A stretch of 64,000 bases of DNA from Rhodospirillaceae bacterium MC! (GCA_002632265.1 NQOV01000012.1:1-64000); one strand, 5' to 3'. Shown: positions 44,652-53,996, numbered from the stretch's first letter. A program made the numbers and translations. The notes: generated from the sequence alone by a model not told the origin.

Positions 44652-45344
44652 TTAATGAAAAATTTTAAATGACGTTTTTTTGTGGCGATCATAAATGATA
44701 CAGTTGAATTTTTGTTTTGCGGTATCATCTTGATTTTCTGTGGAATTTTCCTTTGTATTTGTTTGTGGTTTTGTCTTTGAGTCTTTATTTTTGCCTTTGT
44801 CTTTATTTTCGTCTGTTATTGTGTCTTTAGTGGGATTTCTACTTTTATCTGTGATTGGATCTTGCTTGTTATCTTGTTTTATCAATGAGCATTTTAAGCT
44901 ATAATCCCAATATTGAGATTTTTTATTGTATATTTCTATTTTTTCACTACGTAAGAGTGCTTTTTCTAAGGAGTCATATAGAGTATTGAATTTTTGTACA
45001 ATAAACTGTTTACTATTTACTAGAGCGGTTTTTACGTTGTTATTTGCTGAATCTATCTTTTTTGTAATATAATTGTCTAGAGAGTTTTCTTTATCGGAAT
45101 CTTTAGTATTTTCTGGATTACTAATGGGGAGAATCGTAAAACGATATCGGCGGTAATCGTCATGAATATCATTAGTAAGTTTTTCATAGAATTTAAGTTT
45201 ATCACTTGCAATAATACTTTTAACTAGTGTAGATATGTTGTGTCCGTATTGAGATTGTAATGAATTTGTTTCCACTTTTCCACCACAGGCAGACAAAAGG
45301 AAAACAAGACATAACATAATTAAAGTTTTAAGTTTCACATTCAT
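44652..45344 (-). CDS. Lipoprotein of unknown function
   Basis: 230 aa. Lipoprotein signal with lipobox LSAC (MNVKLKTLIMLCLVFLLSACGGKVE). The mature part is lysine- and asparagine-rich, helical in its first half (residues about 30-130). A low-complexity Lys/Asp/Thr/Asn stretch at about 165-210 (KDTITDENKDKGKNKDSKTK) follows before a final folded-looking piece ending CIIYDRHKKTSFKIFH. No family recognised. The lipobox has G at +2, which usually favours the outer membrane in Gram-negatives. It stands alone, facing the mannitol cluster. Confidence 0.72.
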   Translation of the reverse strand: MNVKLKTLIMLCLVFLLSACGGKVETNSLQSQYGHNISTLVKSIIASDKLKFYEKLTNDIHDDYRRYRFTILPISNPENTKDSDKENSLDNYITKKIDSANNNVKTALVNSKQFIVQKFNTLYDSLEKALLRSEKIEIYNKKSQYWDYSLKCSLIKQDNKQDPITDKSRNPTKDTITDENKDKGKNKDSKTKPQTNTKENSTENQDDTAKQKFNCIIYDRHKKTSFKIFH

Positions 45345-45507
45345 ACTATTACATTTCTAGAATCTAGTTTAATTGATTTAAGTTATATAAATATTAACAT
45401 AATTCATATGATATATCAACCATGAATCAAGATTAAATTTATGCTTGCTATAAAATCATTATATTAAAGTGGGATATGTATTAAGATCGTGTTTTTGTCT
45501 GATGTTT

Positions 45508-45548
45508 TCTTTCTTTGCTGGCCTAAATATTAGGCCAGCAAAGAAAGA
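45508..45548. repeat. 18-bp perfect hairpin with GGCCTA core (type C)
   Basis: TCTTTCTTTGCTGGCCTA, loop AATAT, exact complement. Core GGCCTAAATATTAGGCC is shared with the hairpin at 30276 (one base different) but the outer arms are unrelated and fully complementary. No U-run on either strand. Confidence 0.85.
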
Positions 45549-45627
45549 TCAAATGTGTTAGACTGCCTGTGAAGATGTCCAGCTAAAAAGAGCGAGAGTT
45601 ATTTTTCATAAGTATTGTGAGAAAAAG

Positions 45628-45660
45628 CTTTCCCCTAGATTATGAAAATCTAGGGGAAAG
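45628..45660 (-). terminator. Terminator of mtlA
   Basis: CTTTCCCCTAGATT / AATCTAGGGGAAAG, perfect 14-bp stem, on the minus strand followed by CTTTTTC. It closes the mtlD-mtlA operon. Confidence 0.85.
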
Positions 45661-45714
45661 TGTTAGCTTAGCTACAAGCTTTTGTAAGATTCATACAAGG
45701 ATGTATTGATGTAA

Positions 45715-47916
45715 TTATCCGTCAAAGTGGTTTGCTAGAGCTTCTAGGGCTTGGGTTGCGTCAGAACCGTTGGCGTGGATTTGAATTGTATCATTTTGCT
45801 TAATTCCCAATGATAGAATTGAGCCAATGCTGTCGGATTGAGCTGTTTTGCCGTCGAACTCGATGAAGATTGCACTTGTGAAGTTTGAGGCTGATCTTGA
45901 GAACAGGGCAGCTGGACGAGCGTGGATTCCTGCACTATCTTTCACTGTGATCGTGATAGTTTGATCATACTGGCTATGTGATTTCGATGGCTTTGAGTTA
46001 GTATTCCCATTGCTATCGTTTTCGCTTTCATTTCCGTTAAAGAAGTTAGTAAACATTTTAACATCTTGAGTGTTAATTAATGAATTTCTTAAGTTTTCTT
46101 CGTCGAACAATTCGGCTACTTTTTGTAAAACAAGAGTATGCTCGTTACTTTTGGCAGCAATACCAAAGATCAAGTGAGCTTTTTCTGTGCCGTCCCATGC
46201 TACACCATTTGGATACTGAATGGCTACAACGCCAGTTTCCTTAATGGTTTCGAATGCACTGCGTACACCATGAGGAATGGCGATACCTGAACCTAAATAG
46301 GTAGTGATTTCTTTTTCTCTATCTAGAATGGCTTGCTTATAGTTTTCGCCTACGTAGTTATTTTTAATTAATAGCTCTGCTACTTCCTGAAGAACTTCTT
46401 CTTTAGTTGTGGCAGTACCTTTTAATTTAATATCACTATCTTTTAGAACGATAGCGTTGATTTCTTCTTCGTTATCGTCGTTATCGTCATTGTCGGCAGA
46501 TACATTTGCAGATACTTTGCCCCCACTGCTTTTTAATTTAACCATTAAATCTTCATAGGTACTTTTATCCATAAAGTTGGTTAAAGAAACATGATAAGCG
46601 TTAGGAAGTTGCTTGCGAGCTAAAGGAGTTAAGCTCTCATGAGTGATCACGATATCAATATCAGAAGTCAGATTAGTAATCGCTAAATTGCCAGATTTAA
46701 TATGTTTTAAATCGTGAGCCTTAAGAGCTTTCTTTAAGATACCTGCACCCATTGCACTCGATCCCATACCTGCATCGCAGGCAGTATAGATCTTTTTAAC
46801 AGATGAGAAATCGAAATTCGCTCTAGAAACGCCAGCTCTTGGAGCTTTAGATTCTGATTTCATGCTTGACATTTTCTTACTAGCTTCATCTAGGCTTTTT
46901 TCTTCTTTAGCTAAGGTTTTTAGCAAGATTGAATTCACTACGAAAGAAACAACCGCCGCCACAACAACCGCCGAAATTACAGCGAAGTAGCCACCTTTTG
47001 GCACCATGGCCAGCACCGCAAAGATACTTCCTGGTGAGGCTGGAGCTACTAAACCACCATGTAATAATACAAGTGTTGTTACGTTCGCAATACCACCACA
47101 GATCATACCAATAATAAGAATCGGATTCATCAAGACATAAGGGAAGTAAATTTCATGAATACCACCTAGGAAGTGAATAATAATAGCCCCTGGTGCTGAT
47201 TGTTTAGCAGGGCCTTTACCTGCGAACCAATAGGCACATAATAAACCTAGCCCAGCCCCTGGGTTAGCTTCGATTAGGAATAGGATTGATTTCCCAGTCT
47301 CCTTAACTTGTTGAGTACCTACAGGAGTAAATACGCCATGATTAATGGCATTATTTAGGAATAGGATTTTCGCAGGTTCTACGAATACAGATGTTAAAGG
47401 TAAAATATTATGTTTAGCTAAAAAGGCCACGCCTTCACCTAAAGAATTGGTTAAGTATGATACTATTGGCCCTACAACAAAGTAAGCAATAACAGCTAGG
47501 ATAGATCCTAATATACCGATAGAAAAATTATTTACTAACATTTCGAATCCGCTAGGAATGTAATCTTCTGCTATTTCGTCGAATTTTTTAATTACCCAAC
47601 CAGCGAAAGGACCGCAGGCCATAGCTCCTAAGAACATAGGGATAGATGTACCAACGATAACACCCATGGTTACGATAACACCCATAACTCCGCCACGTGT
47701 TCCATGGATCAATTTACCACCAGAATAAGCAATTAATAATGGTAATAAATATGTAAGCATTGGGCCTACCATTTTGGCTAGGGCTACATTAGGAAACCAA
47801 CCTGTAGGAATGAACAGGGCAGTAATTAAGCCCCACGCAATGAAAGCTCCAATGTTGGGCATGATCATTGCTGATAATGTACGCCCAAATGATTGAACAT
47901 GTTGTTTAGCACTCAT
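45715..47916 (-). CDS. mtlA: Mannitol PTS permease EIICBA fused to HPr
   Basis: 733 aa, about 95 more than E. coli MtlA (637). The EIIC domain (about 1-340, MIMPNIGAFIAWGLITALFIPTGW, GGIHEIYFPYVL) forms the mannitol channel. EIIB has its phosphocysteine in KIYTACDAGMGSSAMGAG. EIIA carries the phosphohistidine in GIAIPHGVR. After a Ser/Asn-rich linker (about 630-650) comes a complete HPr domain with the phosphohistidine motif AGIHARPAALFSRSA and SIGSILSLGIKQND. The protein would thus take phosphate straight from enzyme I, pass it from HPr to A and B, and import mannitol as mannitol-1-phosphate for MtlD, encoded just upstream (36-bp gap). Enzyme I is not in the window. Confidence 0.93.
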   Translation of the reverse strand: MSAKQHVQSFGRTLSAMIMPNIGAFIAWGLITALFIPTGWFPNVALAKMVGPMLTYLLPLLIAYSGGKLIHGTRGGVMGVIVTMGVIVGTSIPMFLGAMACGPFAGWVIKKFDEIAEDYIPSGFEMLVNNFSIGILGSILAVIAYFVVGPIVSYLTNSLGEGVAFLAKHNILPLTSVFVEPAKILFLNNAINHGVFTPVGTQQVKETGKSILFLIEANPGAGLGLLCAYWFAGKGPAKQSAPGAIIIHFLGGIHEIYFPYVLMNPILIIGMICGGIANVTTLVLLHGGLVAPASPGSIFAVLAMVPKGGYFAVISAVVVAAVVSFVVNSILLKTLAKEEKSLDEASKKMSSMKSESKAPRAGVSRANFDFSSVKKIYTACDAGMGSSAMGAGILKKALKAHDLKHIKSGNLAITNLTSDIDIVITHESLTPLARKQLPNAYHVSLTNFMDKSTYEDLMVKLKSSGGKVSANVSADNDDNDDNEEEINAIVLKDSDIKLKGTATTKEEVLQEVAELLIKNNYVGENYKQAILDREKEITTYLGSGIAIPHGVRSAFETIKETGVVAIQYPNGVAWDGTEKAHLIFGIAAKSNEHTLVLQKVAELFDEENLRNSLINTQDVKMFTNFFNGNESENDSNGNTNSKPSKSHSQYDQTITITVKDSAGIHARPAALFSRSASNFTSAIFIEFDGKTAQSDSIGSILSLGIKQNDTIQIHANGSDATQALEALANHFDG

Positions 47917-47952
47917 TTTTTTTCTCTTTTCTTTATTTGTTTGTTTATTTAT

Positions 47953-49104
47953 TTATTTTAACTTATTATAAATTTCAATGATAGATGAAATTTCTTTTGT
48001 TGTTTCGTTAACTTGTAATAATTCTTGTAGAACTTTTTGCACGCCGTCTTTGTTGATTTTGGCGTTGAGTTCGTTTGCTTGTTCGTCATCAGGATTTATA
48101 TAAGCTAAAGCATGGGCGATACCAGTTTGTAGATTTTGAGAATCCACACCGTATTCCATAGTCCCACGTAGGGGTTTAATTAGTCTATCTTCATAGCCTA
48201 ATTTACGCAATGGTTGACGGCCGACTCTTAAAACGTCATCTACAATGTGGATATTTTTAAAGCGTTCGATAATTTTATCATGATACTCACTTAAGCTTTC
48301 AGGAGAAAAGCCAAAGCGTTTTTCTAAAACCTTACCGCTTTCTGACATTACACCACGGACAATTTTTTCTATTTTTTGATCGCTAATGGCTTCAGAAATT
48401 AATTTTTTACCGTCTAAAACACCGATGTACGCACAAACCGCATGACCTGTATTTAATGTAAATAGTTTACGTTGGATGTAAGCATCTAGATTATTAACTA
48501 AGGTTAAACCTGACACATGTGAAAGATCGCCCTTAACTTGATTTTGATCGACATCCCATTCGAAAAACTCTTCAACCACAACAAATAGACAATCATCACT
48601 CGGAGCAACCGCAGGGACAATTCTATCGACAGCAGCGTCGGCAAAACCTATGTTTTCGTTTGCCCATTTGATTTCTTCAGCTGATAGTAATTTCTCAATA
48701 TGATTACGTAAAACGCTTGTACCACGGATCATATTTTCACATGCGATAATGTTTAAATGATCTGTAAGACCTTTTTTAAAGCGTTCTTTTATGATTTCCG
48801 CCATATTTTTAGCTACATGGGGTAAAACGTTAACGCCAACCGCAGTAGTTATTAAGTTAACATCGTAATTTTTTTCCACTAGTTGCGGATCTGTAACTAA
48901 AACACCATCAACATTTTTTACAGTATCTTTTACTTCGTTAGAACCAACGACATTTACAATATACTCTTGTTTTTCGTGTAATGTTTGAATTACTTGTTCA
49001 TTAACATCGGCGAATGTAACATGGTAGCCATTTTCTGATAATAATTTACCAATAAAGCCACGGCCGATATTTCCACCACCAAAATGTAAACATTTTTTAC
49101 TCAT
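47953..49104 (-). CDS. mtlD: Mannitol-1-phosphate 5-dehydrogenase
   Basis: 383 aa, normal length. N-terminal NAD-binding glycine motif HFGGGNIGRGFIGKLLSENGY, then DVNEQVIQTL, ENMIRGTSVLRNHI, the catalytic-domain segment GFADAAVDRIVPA and LFTLNTGHAVCAYIG with the Lys/Asn/His-type active-site residues of the polyol dehydrogenases. It oxidises mannitol-1-phosphate to fructose-6-phosphate with NAD. First gene of the two-gene mannitol operon. Upstream region carries two perfect tandem repeats (49157-49216). No MtlR-like gene is present. PTS mannitol genes are rare in alphaproteobacteria, so gain by transfer is plausible. Confidence 0.96.
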   Translation of the reverse strand: MSKKCLHFGGGNIGRGFIGKLLSENGYHVTFADVNEQVIQTLHEKQEYIVNVVGSNEVKDTVKNVDGVLVTDPQLVEKNYDVNLITTAVGVNVLPHVAKNMAEIIKERFKKGLTDHLNIIACENMIRGTSVLRNHIEKLLSAEEIKWANENIGFADAAVDRIVPAVAPSDDCLFVVVEEFFEWDVDQNQVKGDLSHVSGLTLVNNLDAYIQRKLFTLNTGHAVCAYIGVLDGKKLISEAISDQKIEKIVRGVMSESGKVLEKRFGFSPESLSEYHDKIIERFKNIHIVDDVLRVGRQPLRKLGYEDRLIKPLRGTMEYGVDSQNLQTGIAHALAYINPDDEQANELNAKINKDGVQKVLQELLQVNETTKEISSIIEIYNKLK

Positions 49105-49156
49105 TTGTTTATATATCCTTTGTTTTTACAGTTGTTGTTAATGTATGTAAAATTTT

Positions 49157-49216
49157 ATTTTCTTATCTTATTATTTTCTTATCTTATTAAATAGTTTAAC
49201 ATAAATAGTTTAACAT
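49157..49216. repeat. Two perfect tandem duplications upstream of mtlD
   Basis: ATTTTCTTATCTTATT twice (49157-49188) followed directly by AAATAGTTTAACAT twice (49189-49216). Located about 55-110 bp upstream of the mtlD start codon, in the promoter region; possible operator sites. Confidence 0.85.
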
Positions 49217-49366
49217 ATAACTTAAACACGTTAAGAAAATAAAATTATACACAACTTAATATTATTGTATACGAATATGCAACACTTATCAAGTATTAAT
49301 ATTAAAAATATTATATCATTTTGTAATACTATACTATTTATTATTTTCTTTACTGATATATAATAG

Positions 49367-49398
49367 CGATACATGATTAAAATTAGAATCATGTATCG
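49367..49398 (-). terminator. Hairpin behind argG, possible terminator
   Basis: CGATACATGATT / AATCATGTATCG, perfect 12-bp stem with loop AAAATTAG, 40 bp past the argG stop codon. Only a broken T-run (CTATTATAT) follows on the minus strand. Confidence 0.5.
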
Positions 49399-49438
49399 TT
49401 AAAATTATTGAAAGGAATCATTGAGTAAGCTTAAGGAA

Positions 49439-50677
49439 TTATTGAGTAAGCTTATTGATTTTAGTTGGTAGAGAGAAGATTTTAATAAATCCTTCGGCGT
49501 CGTGATGATTATAGAGATCGCTCGCACCAAAAGAAGACACTTCTTGATCGTAAAGAGCGAGCGGGCTGGATTTTCCTGCTACTTTCATTGATCCTTTGTA
49601 TAGTTTAAGTTTAACTTTTCCTGTTACATTTTCGCTTAGGGTTTGGATGAATGAATCCATGGCTTTCCTAATTGGGGTAAACCACAGGCCATTATATGTA
49701 AGTTCGGCATATTTAAGGCTTAATGTTTTCTTGAATGCTATGGTATCCTTATCTAAACATATACTTTCCAGTTCTTCGATAGCCTTATAAAGCACTGTAC
49801 CGCCTGGGGTTTCGTAGATTCCTCTTGATTTCATACCGACTAATCTATTTTCGACAATATCAATGATTCCTACGCCGTTTTGTCCTGCGATTTTATTTAG
49901 TTCGAGAACAAGATCAACGCTTGAGAGCTTTTTATTGTTAACGGCTATGGGGATACCTTTTAGGAATTCGATTTCTACGTATTCTTCTTGATCTTTACAA
50001 AGTTTTGGCGGAGTAACCATTTGGTAGAAATCTTCTTCCTTATGTTCATTTGCCAGATCTTCGATATCGCCCCCCTCGTGGCTAATGTGCCAGATGTTTT
50101 GATCTCGAGAGTAGATTTTTTCTTTAGTTACAGAAAGCTTAATGCCGTTGGCATTGGCGTAGTCTATGGCGTCTTCTCGTGATTCTATATCCCATTCACG
50201 CCATGGAGCGATGATTTGGATTGTTGGATCAAAAGAGGCGATTCCCACTTCGAATCTCACTTGATCGTTACCTTTACCTGTGCAACCATGACAAATATAT
50301 TTAGCGTTTTCTTTGTGAGCAACTTCCACCAGCTTTTTAGCCATTAAAGGACGTGCGAGAGCTGTACCTAGTAAGTATTTATCTTCATATTTTGCTCCTG
50401 CTTTTAGGGCTTTGAATACATAGTCGTTTAGAAATTCTTCTGTAACATTCTCTATGTATATTTTGGACGCTCCTGAAGATATAGCCTTTTTTTCTACTTC
50501 TTCCATATTGTCATCTTGACCCACATTTATGCAACAAGCTATCACTTCTAGATTGTAATTATTCTTAAGCCATGGGATGATAATTGATGTATCCAATCCG
50601 CCAGAATAAGCCAATACGATCTTGCCCTCGATCTTGTCTTTGGTATTTTTTGTTTTATTATTCATTTTATTATTCAT
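49439..50677 (-). CDS. argG: Argininosuccinate synthase
   Basis: 412 aa. ATP pyrophosphatase loop [15 protein letters not shown] near residue 24, [21 protein letters not shown] and [23 protein letters not shown] are the standard family blocks. It joins citrulline and aspartate to argininosuccinate, the last arginine step present here; argH is missing from the window. N-terminus carries an Asn/Lys-rich lead ([13 protein letters not shown]) longer than usual, so a second Met at 50665 is possible. It is the last gene of the minus-strand arg cluster but 121 bp from argD with its own likely promoter (TATACT about 58 bp upstream). Confidence 0.97.
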   Translation of the reverse strand: MNNKMNNKTKNTKDKIEGKIVLAYSGGLDTSIIIPWLKNNYNLEVIACCINVGQDDNMEEVEKKAISSGASKIYIENVTEEFLNDYVFKALKAGAKYEDKYLLGTALARPLMAKKLVEVAHKENAKYICHGCTGKGNDQVRFEVGIASFDPTIQIIAPWREWDIESREDAIDYANANGIKLSVTKEKIYSRDQNIWHISHEGGDIEDLANEHKEEDFYQMVTPPKLCKDQEEYVEIEFLKGIPIAVNNKKLSSVDLVLELNKIAGQNGVGIIDIVENRLVGMKSRGIYETPGGTVLYKAIEELESICLDKDTIAFKKTLSLKYAELTYNGLWFTPIRKAMDSFIQTLSENVTGKVKLKLYKGSMKVAGKSSPLALYDQEVSSFGASDLYNHHDAEGFIKIFSLPTKINKLTQ

Positions 50678-50741
50678 TGTAATAACCTTTCTTTAATTCA
50701 TATGTATATTCATAAAATATGTTTAACTATGTTAGTATAGC

Positions 50742-50779
50742 AAACTAAAATGCAAAAATAAAGCATAATTATTGCATAC
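50742..50779 (-). promoter_or_regulatory. argG upstream region with TATACT -10 and TTGCAT motifs
   Basis: Minus strand: ATGCAATAATTATGC, TTTATT and TTTTTGCATTTTAG. A TATACT -10 lies just downstream, about 17 bp from TTTATT. The TTGCATTTTA block recurs upstream of carA and dnaK. Confidence 0.4.
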
Positions 50780-50798
50780 ATTGAATAAAAAAGTTATA

Positions 50799-51950
50799 TT
50801 ATGCTAATACATCTTGAATGTAATCTATGGCTTTTGTGATATTTTTTTCGCTCACAATCAAGGGCGGTAATAAACGCAAGGTGTTATTACTAGCTGGTAA
50901 GCATAGGAAATGGTGTTTTTCTCTTAAGTTTTTGATTACATCTTGTACATTGATGTTATCTGCTAGTTTTAAGCCGATCATTAAGCCGACAATATTTATA
51001 GAGATAATATTTTTGTTATTTTCCAACTTATTCTTGATTTCTTCTTGTATTAGTTGTGATTTCTTTTGTACAGATTGTAAAAAATCAGCATGGAAAATTG
51101 TTTCGCATACCACACGAGCGACCGACATGGCAAGGGGAGAACCGCCGAATGTAGTGCCGTGAGATCCTGCATTGAAGAAATCCTTATATTCTGATTTTGC
51201 AAACATTGCTCCCATGGGATATCCGTTGCCTAAGGCTTTGGCCATGGTTATGATATCAGGAGATATATCGTATTGTTTAAAGCCGAATTCTGTGCCTAAG
51301 CGTCCGAATCCTGTTTGTACTTCGTCGATAATTAGTAGGCTTTTGTTTTTCTTGCATAGTTCTTCTAGTTTTTTAAGGAAATCCTCTTTGGCGGAAGTTA
51401 CTCCGCCCTCGGCTTGGAGAACTTCAACAATGACAGCGGATAAATCATCATCGAAGTATTTTTCCAAGCCGTTGATTTCGTTGTATGGAGCGTGGAGCAT
51501 GCGTTTTGATAGGGGGAAGAATCCTTGTTTTACTTTATCTTGACCAGTGGCGGAAAGGGTTGCCAGTGTGCGGCCGTGAAAGGAATTCTTAAAGCTTAGC
51601 AGTTTTTTTCTTTTGGTGGCTTTGGTTGCGAGTTTGATGGCGGCCTCGTTGGCTTCTGCTCCGCTATTACAGAATAGTCCTTTGTAATCACCGCCTAGAG
51701 CTTGGATGATTAGACCCGCAACATCTTCTTGCCCTTGAATTTCAAACAGATTAGAAATATGAGTGAGTTTTTGAGCTTGAGCAAGAAAAGCTTTATTTAT
51801 ATCGGTATTGTTATGCCCTAAATTAAGGACAGAAATACCGCTGATGAAATCTAGATATTCTTGGTTATGCTCGTCATATAAAAATTCATCTTTTCCAGAA
51901 ATGAAATTTATATTTATTCTCTTGCCGTAGTTTTGAAATAGATTAGTCAT
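50799..51950 (-). CDS. argD: Acetylornithine aminotransferase
   Basis: Start chosen at the second Met (MTNLFQNYGKR, 51950), 9 bp behind GGAG; the first ATG has no ribosome site. 383 aa. Class III PLP aminotransferase: GVSVLNLGHN-like start, FCNSGAEANEAAIKLA, SFKNSFHGRTLATLSATGQ, LLIIDEVQTGFGRLG and the PLP lysine in ITMAKALGNGYPMGAM; GTTFGGSPLAMSVA. It makes N-acetylornithine from N-acetylglutamate semialdehyde. It may also serve lysine synthesis. The argB stop is 25 bp upstream, so the two are one message. Confidence 0.95.
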   Translation of the reverse strand: MTNLFQNYGKRININFISGKDEFLYDEHNQEYLDFISGISVLNLGHNNTDINKAFLAQAQKLTHISNLFEIQGQEDVAGLIIQALGGDYKGLFCNSGAEANEAAIKLATKATKRKKLLSFKNSFHGRTLATLSATGQDKVKQGFFPLSKRMLHAPYNEINGLEKYFDDDLSAVIVEVLQAEGGVTSAKEDFLKKLEELCKKNKSLLIIDEVQTGFGRLGTEFGFKQYDISPDIITMAKALGNGYPMGAMFAKSEYKDFFNAGSHGTTFGGSPLAMSVARVVCETIFHADFLQSVQKKSQLIQEEIKNKLENNKNIISINIVGLMIGLKLADNINVQDVIKNLREKHHFLCLPASNNTLRLLPPLIVSEKNITKAIDYIQDVLA

Positions 51951-51975
51951 GATTTTGTTCTCCATATCATTGATA

Positions 51976-52740
51976 TTATTTAATAAATGTTGTGCCTTGG
52001 GTTAGGTTGTTGTTTTGTCCGTTAATGATTTTTACTTGGTTTATGCCGTTGTTTATGAGTTCCATACAACTCTCAACTTTTGGGATCATCCCGTCGGTTA
52101 TGATTTTATCTTGGATTAGCTGATTGCATTCTTTTATGGATAGCTGGTTGATGAGTTGTTTTTGTTCATTTAGAACGCCGTCCACATCAGATACGAAAAT
52201 GACTTCCCCAGCTTGTAGGGATTTGGCAATGGCTAGGCACATTGTATCCGCATTGATATTTAAGGCTTGATTGTGATCTTGCTTATGTAATGCCAAAGAT
52301 GAGACTACTAATAACTTATCTAAGTTTAGTAATTTAATGAGTAGATCCTTATTGACGGTTAAGTTAGTGCCAACATATCCGAGATTTTCATAATCTTTAA
52401 TTTCGGCTTGAATAAGAGAGCCGTCTACCCCACTTACACCGAAAGCATCCATGTTATGCGACATTAACTTGAGTACTAGATTGGTGTTAAGTTCTCCGTT
52501 TAGGATCTGTTTAATGACTCTTAGAGTCTGGTTCGATGTTTTCCTTAAGCCATTAATAAATTCACTTTCTATATTTAATGCCTGTTCCTGTGCTTTTATG
52601 GCCACTCCGCCCCCATGGATAAGTAGGATTTTATTCTTATTTTTTATCCATAAATCATGTAGATACTTGTAGAATTCATCCGTTAAACTCTCTAAAACAC
52701 TTCCACCACATTTTATGATTATATAGCTGTTATCTTTCAT
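51976..52740 (-). CDS. argB: Acetylglutamate kinase
   Basis: 254 aa, shorter than the alphaproteobacterial norm (about 290-300) and similar to the E. coli form (258). Kinase motifs: IIIKCGGSVLE at the start, LLIHGGGVAIKAQEQAL, GVSGVDGSLIQAE, and the Asn/Asp/Lys region LNINADTMCLAIAKSL / VIFVSDVDGVL, ITDGMIPKVESCMELINNG. It phosphorylates N-acetylglutamate. The short form lacks the N-terminal helix used for arginine feedback in longer kinases, so feedback control may be absent here (inference). Strong RBS (AAGGAG). Confidence 0.95.
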   Translation of the reverse strand: MKDNSYIIIKCGGSVLESLTDEFYKYLHDLWIKNKNKILLIHGGGVAIKAQEQALNIESEFINGLRKTSNQTLRVIKQILNGELNTNLVLKLMSHNMDAFGVSGVDGSLIQAEIKDYENLGYVGTNLTVNKDLLIKLLNLDKLLVVSSLALHKQDHNQALNINADTMCLAIAKSLQAGEVIFVSDVDGVLNEQKQLINQLSIKECNQLIQDKIITDGMIPKVESCMELINNGINQVKIINGQNNNLTQGTTFIK

Positions 52741-52769
52741 AATTCCATCTCCTTAAAGTTTTTTAGTTT

Positions 52770-53996
52770 CTAAGTTCTTTTTGCACCGTTTATGAATACA
52801 TATTCATTAGTCAGATCACATCCCCATGCTTTAGCGTCTTGATTGCCGAGGTTTAGATTAATGGTAAAATGTATTTCATTTTGTTCTAGATAGGCGTAGG
52901 CGGTAGTCTCATCGAATTGTAGGCCTTGACCGTGTTTCATTAATTCTATTTCGTTGTTGTCGCCGGCATATATTTCGGTTTTGCTGATGTCGATATCTAC
53001 TCCAGAATAGCCGATAGCACAGGCGATACGCCCCCAGTTCATATCATTTCCATACATGGCAGTTTTTAATAAATTCGATGAGATGACAGAACGCCCAACT
53101 TGTACGGCGTCTTCTTTAGTAATGGCGTTTAATACGTTAACCACAATAAGCTTAGACGCCCCTTCGCCGTCTTTGGCGATCTGAATGGCTAAGCTTTGGC
53201 ATAATTGTTGAAAAACATCACAAAAATCTCCCCAAGCAGGATGATTTTTATTAAGCTCTTTATTCTGGGCCTTGCCGTTGGCTAGAACGTATACACTATC
53301 ATTAGTTGATGTATCGCCGTCGACACTTATGGCATTGAATGAATACTTTACGCTTTCCTTTAACAGCTCATCTAAGCAATCAACATCGATATTCACATCG
53401 CTAGTAATGAAACCTAACATTGTAGCCATGTTGGGATGAATCATCCCTGATCCCTTAGCTATTCCGCATAAATGGACTTCTTTTTCATCGATGATCATTT
53501 TATAGCCTGATTTTTTTGAAGTTGTATCTGTGGTTTTTATGGCCTCGGCGAAATCTATACCGTTACTTATTTTCGAGCTGGGATTTAGGCTATCTATGGA
53601 ATTTCGTATCTTATCCATGGGTAGATTGTTGCCGATAACCCCTGTGGACATGGGGGCGACAAGGCTTGAATCCATTTGTAATTTATCTCCTATAAGTTTA
53701 GTGATTTCTTGAGAATCTTTTATTCCTTGCTCGCCTGTACCTGCGTTGGCGTTGCCACTGTTAACAACGATAGCTTGCAACTTCTTACTAGGATATATAT
53801 GATCTCTTGAGACTATCACAGGGCCAGCACAAAATTTATTTGTTGTGAATACGGCAACAGCGTTACTGACTACATCGCTTTTTAATAGGCAGAAATCTAA
53901 TTTATTGGGATTCTTACGAATTCCCACATGAGTCCCACAAGCGGAAAATCCTTTGGGTAATAAAAGATTGGGCTGGTCTAATTTTTTGTATATCAT
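52770..53996 (-). CDS. argJ: Bifunctional ornithine acetyltransferase / N-acetylglutamate synthase ArgJ
   Basis: 408 aa. GFSACGTHVGIRK-type start, AVAVFTTNKFCAGPVIVSRDH, VNSGNANAGTGEQG, the self-cleavage site before Thr in GSGMIHPNMATMLGFITSD (residue about 190), and NDMNWGRIACAIGYSGVD. The precursor splits at that Thr into alpha and beta chains. ArgJ recycles the acetyl group from acetylornithine to glutamate, which explains why argE is not needed and perhaps argA. It lies between argC and argB, 29 bp from the latter. Confidence 0.97.
   Translation of the reverse strand: MIYKKLDQPNLLLPKGFSACGTHVGIRKNPNKLDFCLLKSDVVSNAVAVFTTNKFCAGPVIVSRDHIYPSKKLQAIVVNSGNANAGTGEQGIKDSQEITKLIGDKLQMDSSLVAPMSTGVIGNNLPMDKIRNSIDSLNPSSKISNGIDFAEAIKTTDTTSKKSGYKMIIDEKEVHLCGIAKGSGMIHPNMATMLGFITSDVNIDVDCLDELLKESVKYSFNAISVDGDTSTNDSVYVLANGKAQNKELNKNHPAWGDFCDVFQQLCQSLAIQIAKDGEGASKLIVVNVLNAITKEDAVQVGRSVISSNLLKTAMYGNDMNWGRIACAIGYSGVDIDISKTEIYAGDNNEIELMKHGQGLQFDETTAYAYLEQNEIHFTINLNLGNQDAKAWGCDLTNEYVFINGAKRT

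Larger units (their letters stand above)
45345..45714. other. Noncoding gap between lipoprotein gene and mtlA
   Basis: 370 bp. It contains the type-C hairpin at 45508-45548 and the mtlA terminator at 45628-45660. No ORF, tRNA or repeat A/B copy seen. The lipoprotein promoter should be near 45360-45420; I see no strong match. Confidence 0.5.
49105..49438. other. Noncoding gap upstream of mtlD
   Basis: 334 bp, very AT-rich. It contains the tandem repeats at 49157-49216, a 12-bp hairpin at 49367-49398 and a 21-bp duplication next to the argG stop (49414-49454). No ORF or RNA gene recognised. Confidence 0.5.
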
